Assembly (NCBI GenBank): GCA_021234155.1
Contig: JAJEKV010000020.1
Span: 10,045,172-10,109,171 of the forward strand
Origin: Isoetes taiwanensis
Lineage: Eukaryota; Streptophyta; Lycopodiopsida; Isoetales; Isoetaceae
Reading direction: 5' to 3'
Length of the DNA: 64,000 nucleotides
Shown one piece after another: positions 1-11,000 of the stretch. The position numbers and the translations under genes are program-made. Under the pieces are notes generated by a model that saw only the letters and a list, made by a program, of their open reading frames with translations, was not told where the DNA came from and did not search any database. The stretch's first letter is position 1. Every line of letters begins with the position of its first letter.

Positions 1-412
1 CTGAAAGAATTTGTAGAATATTCTGTAGATCAGCGGTGGGGAATAAAAATTAAACAAGACGCCATAATACTTAATACTTAGAAATAGCAATACTTAATAC
101 TTAGAAATAGCAAATATCTAGAAGGTTCTTGGATATAACCCAATCTGGATCCGATGGTGGGGAACGGTGGGATTCAAAATAACTCGTGGTTAAGGTTGCT
201 AAATACAACCTTAACATTATTGTCTAGATTGCTCAATAAATAGAGTCATGTTATCATAAGAGCACAAAAGGTCCATTGTCATACAGATTAAAAAAAAAAA
301 AAACCTCGCCTCATCTAAAAAATAAAACCTCACATCTATTCTACAGGCACAACCCCGCATGTTTTATGATCAAACAGGGTTCTAGGCGGGAGAGAGATTT
401 CTTGTAGTTATA

Positions 413-470
413 AAGATAAGATAAGATAAGAGTTTTTAACGTCCACGAGAACCCAATTGGGTTATGGGAA
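413..470 (-). repeat. 3' terminus of a microsatellite-tailed LINE, with (TTATC)n tail
   Basis: Read on the minus strand, a short palindromic stretch (ACCCAATTGGGT) is followed by CTCGTGGACGTTAAAAACTC and then a run of TTATC units. The same arrangement recurs near 6.55, 21.95, 63.3 and 63.7 kb, so it is taken as the end of one repeat family. No coding part of the element is recognised upstream of it here. Target-site duplications were not found. Confidence 0.55.
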
Positions 471-1304
471 AAGATGTAGCTAAAAATAAAAAGGGCAATA
501 AAGAAGCTTATATTATTTTAAGGGCTTGTTATTTTTAAACCTAACAAACTTTTAGAACTTTTTTGGTTTACCGTTTTAAGGTCTTATTATTTCGAAACCC
601 ACAAATCTGAAGGTAGCTAGGAGTTTTTGTTGGACAGCTGCTTACATGTCAGAGGATGCCTAGATGAGCTGGGCGATCTGCTTGAGTTGGACAGACTATT
701 GTAGGGGGTGATGTAATTCGTGGACTTAGGGATTTGCTCGATCCTAATAAGCTTGAGCTTCATTGTGCGTGTGCTTGATTCTGGAACATAAATTTTCACT
801 GGCAGATTGTATTGAATTGGTCATAAATTGATTTTATCTGGTTTTCTAGTTATATGCATGGCAGAATTTAGAGTCGCTTTTGGATTCATGCAGCAGAACA
901 AGAAAGAGGAGATGAATGGGAGAGGCTTGGTTACTTTTAGAGCTTAGCCATTCCTGAACAAGCCAGAAGACCTGCAAAAAGCAATATTACAAACTATATG
1001 CGAAATTCATTGTAGTGCAGTAAGCTTTTATGAATATATTGAAACTAAGTCAGGTAGATTGGGCAATTTATTTTTAAGGGCCTCTTTCATTCCTTACTTT
1101 GGAAGATGATGTTATGGTGGTTACGCTTTATTACCGTATGTTGTAACGAAAAAGAATTTGAAATTTTTTGTTTTAGTATGCCATAGTTGCGGTGCCCATC
1201 GTTGATGGGCTAGGTTTGTTAGATGTATAGGGTTAGCTATCTAAGCGTTCAACTTTATAAACAAACGATCAAGTCCAGGGGTGTTGGGCTATAAGGAGTT
1301 GGTG
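471..1304. other. AT-rich spacer, no gene recognised
   Basis: No open frame with domain-like content, no convincing splice signals and no known repeat were seen. The first 412 bases of the window, before the LINE terminus, are likewise unannotatable AT-rich sequence. Confidence 0.5.
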
Positions 1305-1860
1305 TTTTGATATATTGTTATAGGTTTTGCTTGGTATGATGTTCAACCCCATTAGTTACAGTTGTTGGGCATAAGTTCTAAACTTGTACATTGTGTTATA
1401 TCTCTTAATTTTTTCTTTTTCAAGAATGGATTGTTGGCTGTATGGACGTCTCCTTGTCCACTTGTAAGGGGTTGCCTTTTGCATATTGCTAAATTGTTGT
1501 TTATATTGTTATAGGTTGGTTTTTTGATATATTGTTATAGGTTTTGCTTGGTATGATGTTCAACCCCATTAGTTACAGTTGTTGGGCATAAGTTCGTTAT
1601 ATCTCTTAATTTTTTCTTTTTTAAGAATGGATTGTTGGCTGTATGGACGTCTCCTTGTCCACTTGTAAGGGGTTGCCTTTTGCATATTGCTAAATTGTTG
1701 TTTATATTGTTATAGGCTTTGCTTGGTAGAATGTTTAACCCCATTATGAATAGTTAGTGCCCAGTGTTGCTTAAGTTCAAAACTTATAGTTTGTGTTGCT
1801 TTTAATTTTCCTTTTTCAAAATGGAAGTGTTGCTTAAGCTCAAAACTTATAGTTTGTGTT
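1305..1860. repeat. Local tandem duplications (217-bp and 64-bp periods)
   Basis: A block starting TTTTGATATATTGTTATAGG at 1305 is repeated almost identically from 1522, giving a period of 217 bp; the second copy lacks a short internal stretch. A partial third copy starts near 1717. From about 1763 a second, shorter tandem repeat begins (GTGTTGCTTAAG followed by TCAAAACTTATAG), repeated once near 1827. No coding function is apparent. Confidence 0.85.
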
Positions 1861-2267
1861 CTCTTTTTTCAAAATAGGTTTAATAAACTTCATCTTTGAC
1901 TGTAAGGACTCGTCTGCTTGCTTGTTCGCTTGTTTGCACATAGTGCCGAGGTTGCCAATATACATATATGTATTAGCTATTACACGCAATACTATAGAAG
2001 AAGCTATTACACTATACACGCCTATATTGATTTTCCTAAAAGATCATATGTTGCAAACATGCAGCTTTGAGTTTTTATCAGGACCACAAAAAAAAACCAT
2101 AATCAACCTCTAGGACATACAAATTGAAGTTCATCTTGCTTTACAAGAGTGAAATAATCCATGAATAGATCACCACAGCCATCTCCGCTTACCATTTCGC
2201 TTACGGCAACAATAGAAAATTAACAGGCTTTTGGATGTTAACTCAGCCAAGAGTGCAGAACTTGCAG
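1861..2267. other. Spacer downstream of the tandem repeats, no gene recognised
   Basis: An 85-codon plus-strand open frame (1856-2113) crosses this stretch. It starts inside the repeat, has no recognisable motif and is probably fortuitous. Confidence 0.4.
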
Positions 2268-2750
2268 ACCTTATGCATAGCCACCATTAATATTTAATCC
2301 AGAATCATGGCTTCAGACTCGCACAAATTGCAGAAAAACTTAGTCGAAATAAAAAAGGGGAAGAAAGGGAGTTTTTAATGTAATCGATCTGGGCCGAACA
2401 TAATCTGATGTGCAACTCAATTTTGGCATTTACACTTAGCATTATGCACTTGCTTACCTTGTCCAGAACATTCAGGTCAATAAAAAAACTCCAGGATTAA
2501 CCTGAGTGGTTTTTGTACACCTTACGCATAGCCATCATTAATGTTTAATCCAGAACCATGGCTTTAAGATGGAGGACAACACGAAGTTCATCCTTGGGAG
2601 TTGTAGGGACTCGCACAAACTGCAGGAAACCTTAATCTAAATCAAAAAGAAGAAAACAGGGAGTTTTAAAGGTAATTGATCTGGGCCCAACATAATCTGA
2701 TGTGCAACTCACTTTTAGCACTTTCTTCCCTTGATAATCTACTTTCCAAT
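2268..2750. repeat. Tandem duplication covering the last exon of the small minus-strand gene
   Basis: About 2268-2450 and 2517-2750 are copies of each other. Both hold the segment around the stop codon (GCATAGCCA, then ATTAATGTTTAATCCAGAA or its variant), CGCACAAA, the acceptor CTGCAG or variant, and AACATAATCTGATGTGCAAC. The left copy lacks roughly 46 bp from inside the exon, so only the right copy carries the full terminal exon. Confidence 0.75.
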
Positions 2751-3599
2751 GCATTCGGGTCAACAACTAAGAGGGAAATTTCTCGCATCAAAGCTGTCAT
2801 AATGTACATATAGCAAATCTTCTATGTGATGAAAGACTTGCATACTGCACAATTTGGGAAGGAAATAATATATATTTTATTGATACCTGACACAGATGTC
2901 CGACTCCTTCAGACCTTTTGAGAGCCAATGTTTGCCGTTTTGAAGAAGCCCTTTAGGCATCAGAGTTGCTATAAATAAGCATTGCTAAAAATTTCTTGTT
3001 AGATCGTAATTGTACCTTGCTCCAATCTGTTTAAGCTGAACGCTTCTTGGTCGTCCGCACACATGCGGAAGCTTGAAAATGGAGATGACTTTTTAACTTT
3101 GCACTCCTCTATCCTGATTAAAGAATGCATACAGATGAGGTAGCATTAAAATTTTAGAATAGCTGCATGTTGTTAGGAAAGACAAAGAAACAAAATTCTG
3201 AAATATCAAATGTACCTTGATTAACTGATGACAATTCATAGTTCCAGGTTTACTACCAGGTTCCAATAATGGTTTTGCAGCAGCCGAAATATATAGCTTG
3301 CAGCTCAAACTGCTTGAGCTGCTCGTCATTTGTCTCATAGCCTTCATTCTTACAAAAACAGGCTCTCTGCTAGTACCAACGTGCTGACTGGCCATAACAA
3401 TTCAATGGCAAAACTGTTGATTGATCATTCCTTCCTATTTAGAGGAGTATAGGAACAATAAATTTAACAACGCCAAGCCAAGCCACCGGAATAGATAGTT
3501 CAAGGCAATATTAAGATATTTAAAACTCACTTCTTCAAAAATCCGATCCATGCTATCCCCAAAATCGAAGGATAGAACGGCATCAGATATTTCCGCCAT
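2545..3599 (-). CDS. Small multi-exon plant gene, function unknown
   Basis: I do not recognise this protein. Proposed exons on the minus strand: 3531-3599 (ATG, MAEISDAVLSFDFGDSMDRI, then donor GTGAGT), 3226- or 3216-3383, 3016-3113, 2887-2968, an exon starting at 2844, 2713-2766 (donor GTGAGT), and 2545-2619 ending KAMVLD-stop. Reading phase is consistent from 3113 down to 2887 and across the last two exons. Exon 2 joins exon 3 in phase only if the upstream donor at 3225 is used instead of the GTACAT donor at 3215. The exon starting at 2844 is the least certain; its 3' end is unresolved. The product would be about 190 residues, soluble, with no signal peptide or membrane segment seen and a Ser-rich patch near residue 45. 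Its 5' end faces the CABIN1 gene across about 4.5 kb, so the two are divergent. The last exon is partly duplicated downstream. Splice pattern, clean initiator exon and phase agreement argue for a real gene; the identity is open. Confidence 0.55.
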
Positions 3600-4140
3600 T
3601 CTGAAATCCTCAAGCTTCTGCCCGACTCATGCAGCCATGGTAGCGGAAAGATCCTTTAAAGCTCTACTATGGCCTCTTCCTATAGGAATCTGATGGCCGC
3701 ATTTTGTATACAGAGCTCTCCCACTCATCATGAGAGTTTAGCACTTGACTCCTAGGAGAAAATGATATCCCTTCCATGCCTAGAGAAATGAAGCAGTGGC
3801 AAGAAATATGGAGTGCCATGCATAATAATCACACAATCTGACCTTAATCGTCCATGTGCTTCTGCAAAAACAATCTTTCAGCAATGGTGCACCAGCTAAG
3901 GCCGCCTTGAAAACCTCTGATTGAACCACTGAAGGAGCAACGACGCACCAACCAAAGCCGACTTGAAAACTTCTGCTTGAACCACTGAATCAGCAACCAC
4001 TGTGTAGCCAAGAAACAGAGGTTACATCGGAAATTACCAAGTAAGAATCGATTAAGATTACAAAAATGGGCCTTTTGAGGCGAGAATTGGCTGCACAGGT
4101 AGAATTCGAGCCATGGCCCGATATCTCCAAAAACCTCTCT
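3600..4140. other. 5' flank of the small minus-strand gene
   Basis: No coding exon is seen. A near-duplicate motif (CAACTAAGGCCGCCTTGAAAAC-like and CCAACCAAAGCCGACTTGAAAAC-like, near 3892 and 3948) suggests a small local duplication. The 5' leader and promoter of the minus-strand gene must lie here. Confidence 0.4.
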
Positions 4141-4225
4141 ACCCTAAACCCTAAATGTGCTATAATCTCGGCCTTCGGATGCGAGGGAGAAGATGTTAGC
4201 CGTCAAGATTAGGGTTAGGGTTTTA
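4141..4225. promoter_or_regulatory. Inverted pair of telo-box motifs
   Basis: ACCCTAAACCCTAAA lies at 4141-4155 and TTAGGGTTAGGGTTTTA at 4209-4225, so plant telo-boxes (core AAACCCTAA) occur in both orientations 50 bp apart. In plants such boxes sit near transcription starts of housekeeping and ribosomal genes and also recruit Polycomb or telomere-binding factors. Position between divergent genes fits a promoter role, but the exact transcription start is not visible. Confidence 0.5.
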
Positions 4226-4439
4226 TGCACGACATACACTAAAACTTTATAATAAAGGATGGGATTTGTCCTATATTTAATGTTTTATATATTATTCATG
4301 AACTTGCCAATGTTTTTTGAATTTTTATTTTTATTCCAAACCAAAAAAATCAACATCTCCCATAATACACCAAAACAAAGCATAATAGTAATAACAAAGA
4401 AAAGAGTAAAACAAAATAAAACGAAACCGAGGAGCACAA

Positions 4440-4750
4440 GGCTATGGAAAGACTGTCAATGGGTCAGATGGCCATTGATCCTGAAGATAGTCTGGCCTCC
4501 TCTATATATGTCCCATTTCCGTTGTAGACGAGCCTCGCGCACTTGACACAATTCTTCTTTCCGTCTGCAGAGTTGTCAGATCTTCGTAGACGGAGAAGGT
4601 CGTCCCTTTCAGATGATTGCCATGTCGCAGGACGTGCAACCTAGAAAGGGCATCTCGAAAATGGACTAAGAGGTGACGAAGACGGTCGGGTTGTGCTGTT
4701 CCAACCCATTGTGCCGAGAGGATGCCATCTGCATGTATGCGCATCACCTG
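4440..4750 (-). mobile_element. LINE ORF1 C-terminal fragment (L1-ORF1p-like)
   Basis: The minus-strand open frame 4747-4502 reads VHFRDALSRLHVLRHG, then KGTTFSVYEDLTTLQTERR. This resembles the C-terminal domain of L1 ORF1 proteins (RxRPxIVRF ... iyEDLs..l...R). It is a short 5'- and 3'-truncated piece. This ORF1 type differs from the CCHC/DUF4283-type ORF1 of LINE A, suggesting another LINE clade. The assignment rests on motif resemblance alone. Confidence 0.4.
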
Positions 4751-5095
4751 GGTAAAACAAACGTATTGCTTTGTGGCCCAAATTGGCTCTCCCCATCCTA
4801 TTCTATTCTATATTCTTATCAGACGTTTTTTGTTGTCCTCATTAGAAGTGCACCCAAATTCCCCTTTGAGAAAACAAGATTCAGTTTCTAAGCTACTTTC
4901 ATTACCGACGTTGTACCTGAATAAGTCGTTTTCTATGCTACGATTGGAAAGATTCAAACTCTTATTCACACACTTCAACGGCTTGATCCTTGGACAAATT
5001 CAAAATCCATGCCAGTTAGATGATTCGAAGAAGGGCAACGGTGCTCATGCAGCAACAGGGGTGACCGGAAAAATGCTGGTAATACCGAGGCCAGA

Positions 5096-5138
5096 GCAGT
5101 TTTTGGAATATTCTGAGTATATACCGGCCCAGAATATG
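5096..5138. repeat. Short dispersed repeat shared with 62545-62597
   Basis: GCAGTTTTTGGAATATTCTG and the following GTATATACCGG match GCAGTTATTGACATATTCTG and GTATATACTGG at 62545, and both continue to AGAAT(A/G)TGCC. The two copies probably belong to one mobile element, but no ends could be defined. Confidence 0.5.
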
Positions 5139-6520
5139 CCAATATATAAAATGTCAAAAAGACCAAAATCACAAATCAGAATCTTCCTAATATGCCCCTA
5201 AAGATCCTCCAAGTTGCGAAAACTAACCTACCTAACTCACTCTAAAAATACTGCGACTTAAATCCGACGTGGCAGTAGTGTGGGGTTCAAGGACGCAAGA
5301 GAAGCGGAAGGAGAGTGGAGGACCGCACAATAGGTGAGCTTTCTTCGTTACAGCCATTTGTCTGTTGCACAGATCTGAAACTGATGGTCTAAGACATGAT
5401 AAATTGTCGAAATTGAACAAGCCATGGATCTGGACTTAGACATAGACATCACAATTGAAGCTTATGCACAGATGCCGCATAGGGTGCTTGTAAAAAATTT
5501 CTGGAATGCAAGAACTGTATCCCTTGAATCATAATTTGCTTTTACGGAATGGACATCTTAAAGCTCACATTTCCACATTGCAAAGGTATGCTTGGGCAAG
5601 ACGGTAGAAGATATCAAGATTGCACGAAGTATGCACACCGCACAATATATAACAGTACAAAAAAGAACAATCTATTTAACATTTACAGGAGACTGCCCAG
5701 GTCTATAAGATCAATCAATACCAATGTGGGACTATACACAGCTAGTCAGATGCCACCTAGAGGCATGTAATTCAGTTAAAACGTAAAATCAAAATGCTGT
5801 CATTCAGCTATCTGCAGAGAGACATATTCTCTTTGAGGTGGATACGGGTAAGCTATTGCTCTTTGAATCACTGATAAAAAGAGACATTATCACTGAGCCT
5901 GCTTAAAATTTATACAGCCTGTTGCATAAGTAGAACACTTCATATTTAAGCATTTGTTGGAGATAAAGTGCTATTTCTGGTTCATAAGCCTCATAAGGTT
6001 AAATTGGCGTGGTCCCAAATAGAGCCTACCTTGTATTTTAAAATGCTGAGCGTCTGAGAAACAAAGTGTTTTTTTTCATAGCTTGCAAATTCCTTTCGAG
6101 TGATTAGTAATTCATCTGAGAGGGTCAAACGAGAGGTGCTGAATTGCCCCATAGTATTGCACTTCATCCTGGGCAGATGAACGATTGAGGAATGGTGCTC
6201 GTGCAACTACATCTTTGGGAAGTTCAGCCATAACTGCTTTAAGTCATGCCAAATAAGGTGTTTTGTCTTTGATGAGAGAGGACAAATAGATCATTTATGC
6301 AAGTCTTCTTAGAAAGCCCATAGGTCTGAAGTTCTATTTATGGGTCCTGGCTTCAACCTGAATCTGTCCATCCACGGACATAAGATTATATCCTTGGCCT
6401 CCCAAGGATTGTTGTATATCATGTCGAATAATCAGGTTTAATTCCAGCTGAGACATGTCAAGGTTGGCAGAGAAAGATGGTAGAAGGGAGTTTAGTATGC
6501 AACCATCATTGTCCAAGGAT
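5139..6520. other. AT-rich spacer, no gene recognised
   Basis: Several 60-75-codon open frames occur on both strands, but none shows a motif, splice context or domain. The stretch next to 6520 is the insertion flank of the LINE fragment that follows. Confidence 0.4.
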
Positions 6521-7260
6521 AAAGAAAGAAAGAAGGAAAGAAAGAAAGGAAGATTTATTAACGTCTACGGAAGACCCAAAGGGTCTATGAGACCATAACA
6601 CATACAATATTTAAGACCTCCAGGAGGAAGCCCTCCTGTTCTCTACCGACAAAAGTACTAATCTAACAGAACTTATAGTAAAAATCTGATCAGGTAGGGT
6701 TTGATGGAAGTAGCCCATTTGTTCCTGTGACTGCTGCAAAGTAATTCATAATACCCCTTTTTTACTTGCTTTGATGCTTGATGCTCGGCCTCTTCTGGAG
6801 GCTTTTTATGTTTTGCAACTGCCGATTGTTTTATCTTCTGAGACAGTGCCAAAGTCACATCTTTAGGGTCAAGATACTTCTTTTTCTGTGATGCGTCCAC
6901 CATCATCTTATCATCATTTGACTCGGATGAAAAGAAATTGGTCATTTTCTGTTTGCTTCAAGCCCATTGTATTCTTTTGTTTGAGTATGTTCTTCCTTTT
7001 TAGGGATATTCATACACAAAGTGAGAGACACATTTGTGATTGTAATATTTCAACAGCTGCCATGGAGATGTGGGGTCTCTAAGAAGACAATGATATCTGC
7101 CTTTAAAAATGTAGTAGGATGGGCAGGTAAAAATAAAATGTTTTTCTGATTCAGCCATGTTTAGATCACACATTTGGCATTTCCGATCACGACTAATATT
7201 GTTCGCCCTACCAACCTCAATCTCCAGCGGTAAGATGACACCCTAAACTGCTACAAAGAG
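6521..7260 (-). mobile_element. 5'-truncated microsatellite-tailed LINE (C-terminus, 3' UTR and tail)
   Basis: Read on the minus strand, 7230-7075 encodes IEVGRANNISRDRKCQMCDL and then ESEKHFIFTCPSYY, a C-x2-C ... H-x4-C zinc-knuckle block typical of the C-terminal end of some LINE ORF2 proteins. A basic 90-codon stretch follows (6945-6673, KYLDPKDVTLALSQKIKQ). Then come a 3' UTR, the palindrome AGACCCAAAGGGTCT, the terminus CCGTAGACGTTAATAAATC and a (TTTC/TTCC)n tail at 6521-6550. The 5' part, including the RT, is missing, as expected of incomplete target-primed insertion. A related C-terminal block lies at 8716-8950. Confidence 0.6.
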
Positions 7261-8073
7261 TATCTCACTTATTTGGCAGTTCACTATCCAAATATCCCGG
7301 CCTTATGATGAAATTATCTGCTGAATATTTAGGAAGATATCCTTATAGCATTTCTTTTTAACAGGCAGATCTTTGACGGGATTTACCCATATGTTTGAGA
7401 CATAAAGCCACTCCAAATCATTGCGTATAAGCTGATGAAATTCTTGCTGAGTAATTCAGATTATCAGCCCTTATCAGCTGATAGAGAAATAGAGAATATA
7501 TCAATGATGCAACTTTAGTGTTGTTGAATCATAAGAACTACCTGGTATATCAAAATAAGAGAGAGACTACCGTCCCTTTCAATATCTGTGGACTATTATG
7601 ACCATGTAGCTTTGTGTATTGATGAACTCACTAAAGTAAGACATATCAAGGAACAGGATATCATTCCCGAATCCTTGACGTTAGAGAGCTGCTTGTAATA
7701 GGGCTGAAAAAGTTAACAGGGCACATTAATTTCAGACTCATTTGTATTTATGCAGAACGAAAAAAATAATAGAATATCACCTTGCGACAGCATTCCTGCT
7801 GCCTGCATGATATATTTGCTTTTCTTTCACATCTTATTTCTGGCTTTGTATTCAATATGTAGACCATCTCCAGCACACCAGTGTTCTTGACCATCTCCAT
7901 TACATAGATTATGTACATATTTTCATTTGGGCATTTCTTCTATCTTTATTTGTGTTCCTAGAAATTACATGTTAATGTGTAATTTCAGTGGACATTTTCA
8001 TATAGTTCTTCGGTTTTGCATGACAAACAGGGTTGGGAGTTCTTGATATCTGACCTCCTTTAGTCAAATTAAG
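7261..8073. other. 5' flank of CABIN1
   Basis: No coding exon is seen. A 5' leader is expected here because the initiator exon at 8074 holds only the start codon. AT-rich tracts with no clear TATA box at a convincing position. Confidence 0.4.
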
Positions 8074-11000
8074 ATGGTAATTCTATTTCTATCTCTGAGT
8101 GATAGATACGGGTACTGACATTGTGGTCTACCACTGGCAGTTTTCAATTGCAGCAATTAATGATACGGATTCATCAAGGAACCACTTGGAACCTTTGGCA
8201 CCTACAAAAGAAGCTCAGGTTTGGCATTTTATCCAAGGGACTTGTCTTAACAACTGGGTAGGGAAGGAAGAAGGAAGGAAGCCTAAAACATACATTGAAT
8301 TTATTTGGGATATTCCTATGAAGTTTTATATGTTCAATCAAGTAAGCACCTTCAGATTGCTCTTTACAAAGTCACCAAGCATCTTATCTAATCTTGGCAG
8401 ATGAGCCTGATGGACTTTATATTGAAGGTTCCAGTGCCGTGTGAAATTTTCATAAACTAGAGTGTTTAATTAAAACGTTAAGCAGGCATGCAGTTCAACA
8501 AGGTAAAAAATGAAATGGCAGACGATGATTAGGCAAGCCTAAGAAAGAACCAGTGCTTTTAATAAAAGTGACGAGCAGGAGAATTTTATGCAAGTTCAAA
8601 ATGCTAGACTGTGAAGTCTAATTGAGAGTTTTCCTGTCCTAGTATGGTTATACATGGAAGATAAGGCATGAAAAGTGCATTATCCACCAAGCATCATAGT
8701 TCTGTCATCTATTTGGATTGCTAACTGATCAGCCTTTCTTGGCCCCATGCTTTTATTATAGAACTTCCCTCCCTCCCTCTCCCATCTTAGTCGGGAGGAT
8801 AGTAATGTTGGAAGAGCATTTCATCTTTTCCTGCCATGCCTATTACATCATAAGAGGGAGACATCATTGTCTCTACAGACATCTAACAACCTTACAGCAA
8901 CTCATGATGTATTATGACCAGAAATGTATATCCTCAAGTTATTCATGAGCTCTATAAGAACAGGAGCATTTTCAAAAGTAGTAACAGCAGCCCTAGTAGC
9001 CCAAAGCAAACAGATTTATTTCTTGTGGACGATGAAGCACACCAGGGTGAACCCCTGAAAAAAGGAAACTTCATGATATTAAAAAGAGTGACACTACGAG
9101 GAAAACCGAACAAAAAAGAAGCATAAGAATTCCTTTCAGCAGAAGAAGAAAAGACAAGATAGAGTTCAAAAAGAGCCACATGCTGATATCAGATCATTCC
9201 TTGGAGCAGCCAGGAAGGAATCTTTCATTGACTTTTGATTGATGTTTTAGTATTATTCCTTTTTAGTGCCTTGGAGGCTTTCATCCTCCTTGCAGATCCT
9301 TTATTCTGTATGTCCTTGGTTTTGTAGATCCTATGGGTCTCCTGTAGACATTAATATATCTTTCTTTCTTTTGTGCTCATTACAGGAATCTCGTCTTACT
9401 CAAATGTATCATGAAGCCTTGTTAAACTTGCAAACGGGGCAGTTCTTGAAGGCCCAACATCTGTTTCAAGGAATTATAGAAGATCCCTTGTCTATACATG
9501 CTCAGGTACAAACAAAATGAAAATACTGCATGAAGCACATGACACCCTAATATTAGATGGAACAATGGGATTTTTGTTATTTGTCTTACTGAAGCTTGCA
9601 ATTACCAATGTGACATCACAGAAGGAGAGCAAAGCAAAATCAAGTTCGATGGTTCACTTGAGGTAATTTTATTGATGTGTAACATAGCCTGCATACTTTA
9701 ATGCGAAAATATTGAGATAAGGCAATCTCTGCAAAAAGAAAATGCTGAAGAGTTGCACTAAATTTGAGTGCCACCCCTTCCTGATAGTTTCATGATAAAT
9801 GGAAGCCAAATCCATGATAACCTGTCATTTCTTTATGGGCAGGTGCATGGCATTTCTGCATGAAAAAATCTCACTGCCTTCCATGACTCAGTCATTAAAT
9901 TGCTTGTTCCAGTTTGTATACTTATGTTACTAGTCTAATGTATTCTGTACGGCTTATTTAAATAAAATAATCTGACCTGTAGCATTTATATGGCTAAAAC
10001 TAATCATAAAACAATGCTTAAGGCGTAAGCCGCTAGTTTGCTTTAATGACACGTGTGCAATTATATATCAGCAGAACTGTCAATGTAACAGGCTGGATAA
10101 AAATCAAATTGAAATGACACCATCATTATGACTTTCAGATTTTTGACATTCAAAAATTTGGCTGAGACATATTGTAAGCATGGGACTGATTATTACAAGG
10201 ATGCCCTGGAATGCTACATTCAGGCCGTCTCAATTGACCAAAAGGATGTTGTGCTTTGGAACCGATTAGGAACACTTGCATCTTCTCTTGGACTTCTAAA
10301 TATTGCCCGTAAAGCATTTGAACAAGGGCTTCAATGCAGCCCACGGCACTGTAAGTTTCTAAGCTCTATGTCAAGTGGTATTTGTAATTTTTGGTATTTG
10401 TATTTTATGCCAATCTGTTGTGCTTCATGGTAGGGATTTGTATGGAGAAGTTAATAGAGGTGCTAATAACAATTGGTGATGAGGCCACATGCCTTGCTGT
10501 TGTGGAACGCCTATTGAAACTTCATCCAACTCATCCTCGTGCTCAAGATGTGAAGCGTGCAATTGTGGGCCGTATAACACAAATTCAGGAAAAGAAAGAT
10601 GGAAAGGCATGCTTTGTCCCTGTGGGTTTAGATGTTCTCGAGCCCAAGCTCACAACTCTGCCTTCTTTTAGGAAAAGGAAAAACGAGAATCCAGACTCAG
10701 TACTAAGTGTACGTAAGAGGAGGGCAATACAAACTCTTGAAATATCCTTGACAACATTATCATGGTTTTCTCTTGTAAAATCCATTTTGCATGTAATAGA
10801 AGAACAGAATAATAATCAGACTTTGTTAAATGACGGTAGTCAGAGTGAAAAGTCACATCATCTTCAGGAGCTAATACCATGTTTAGCAAACGTTCCATTG
10901 AAGTTCTTATTGCCAAGGTCTCAATCGTCTGGTAACCAGATAAGCTGTTCAATGTCTTCGAATTTTGATTGCAGCAGTACTGAAGTCTCACGTGCACATG

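Noticed and set aside
4798-4816. TATTCTATTCTATATTC as a LINE tail
   Set aside because: Only about three imperfect units and no shared terminus beside it.
10391-10433. Upstream extension of the long open frame at 10391-12547 as coding
   Set aside because: A donor at 10351 and acceptor at 10433 restore the family sequence (H-W-I-C-M-E-K-L), so 10351-10433 is intron.
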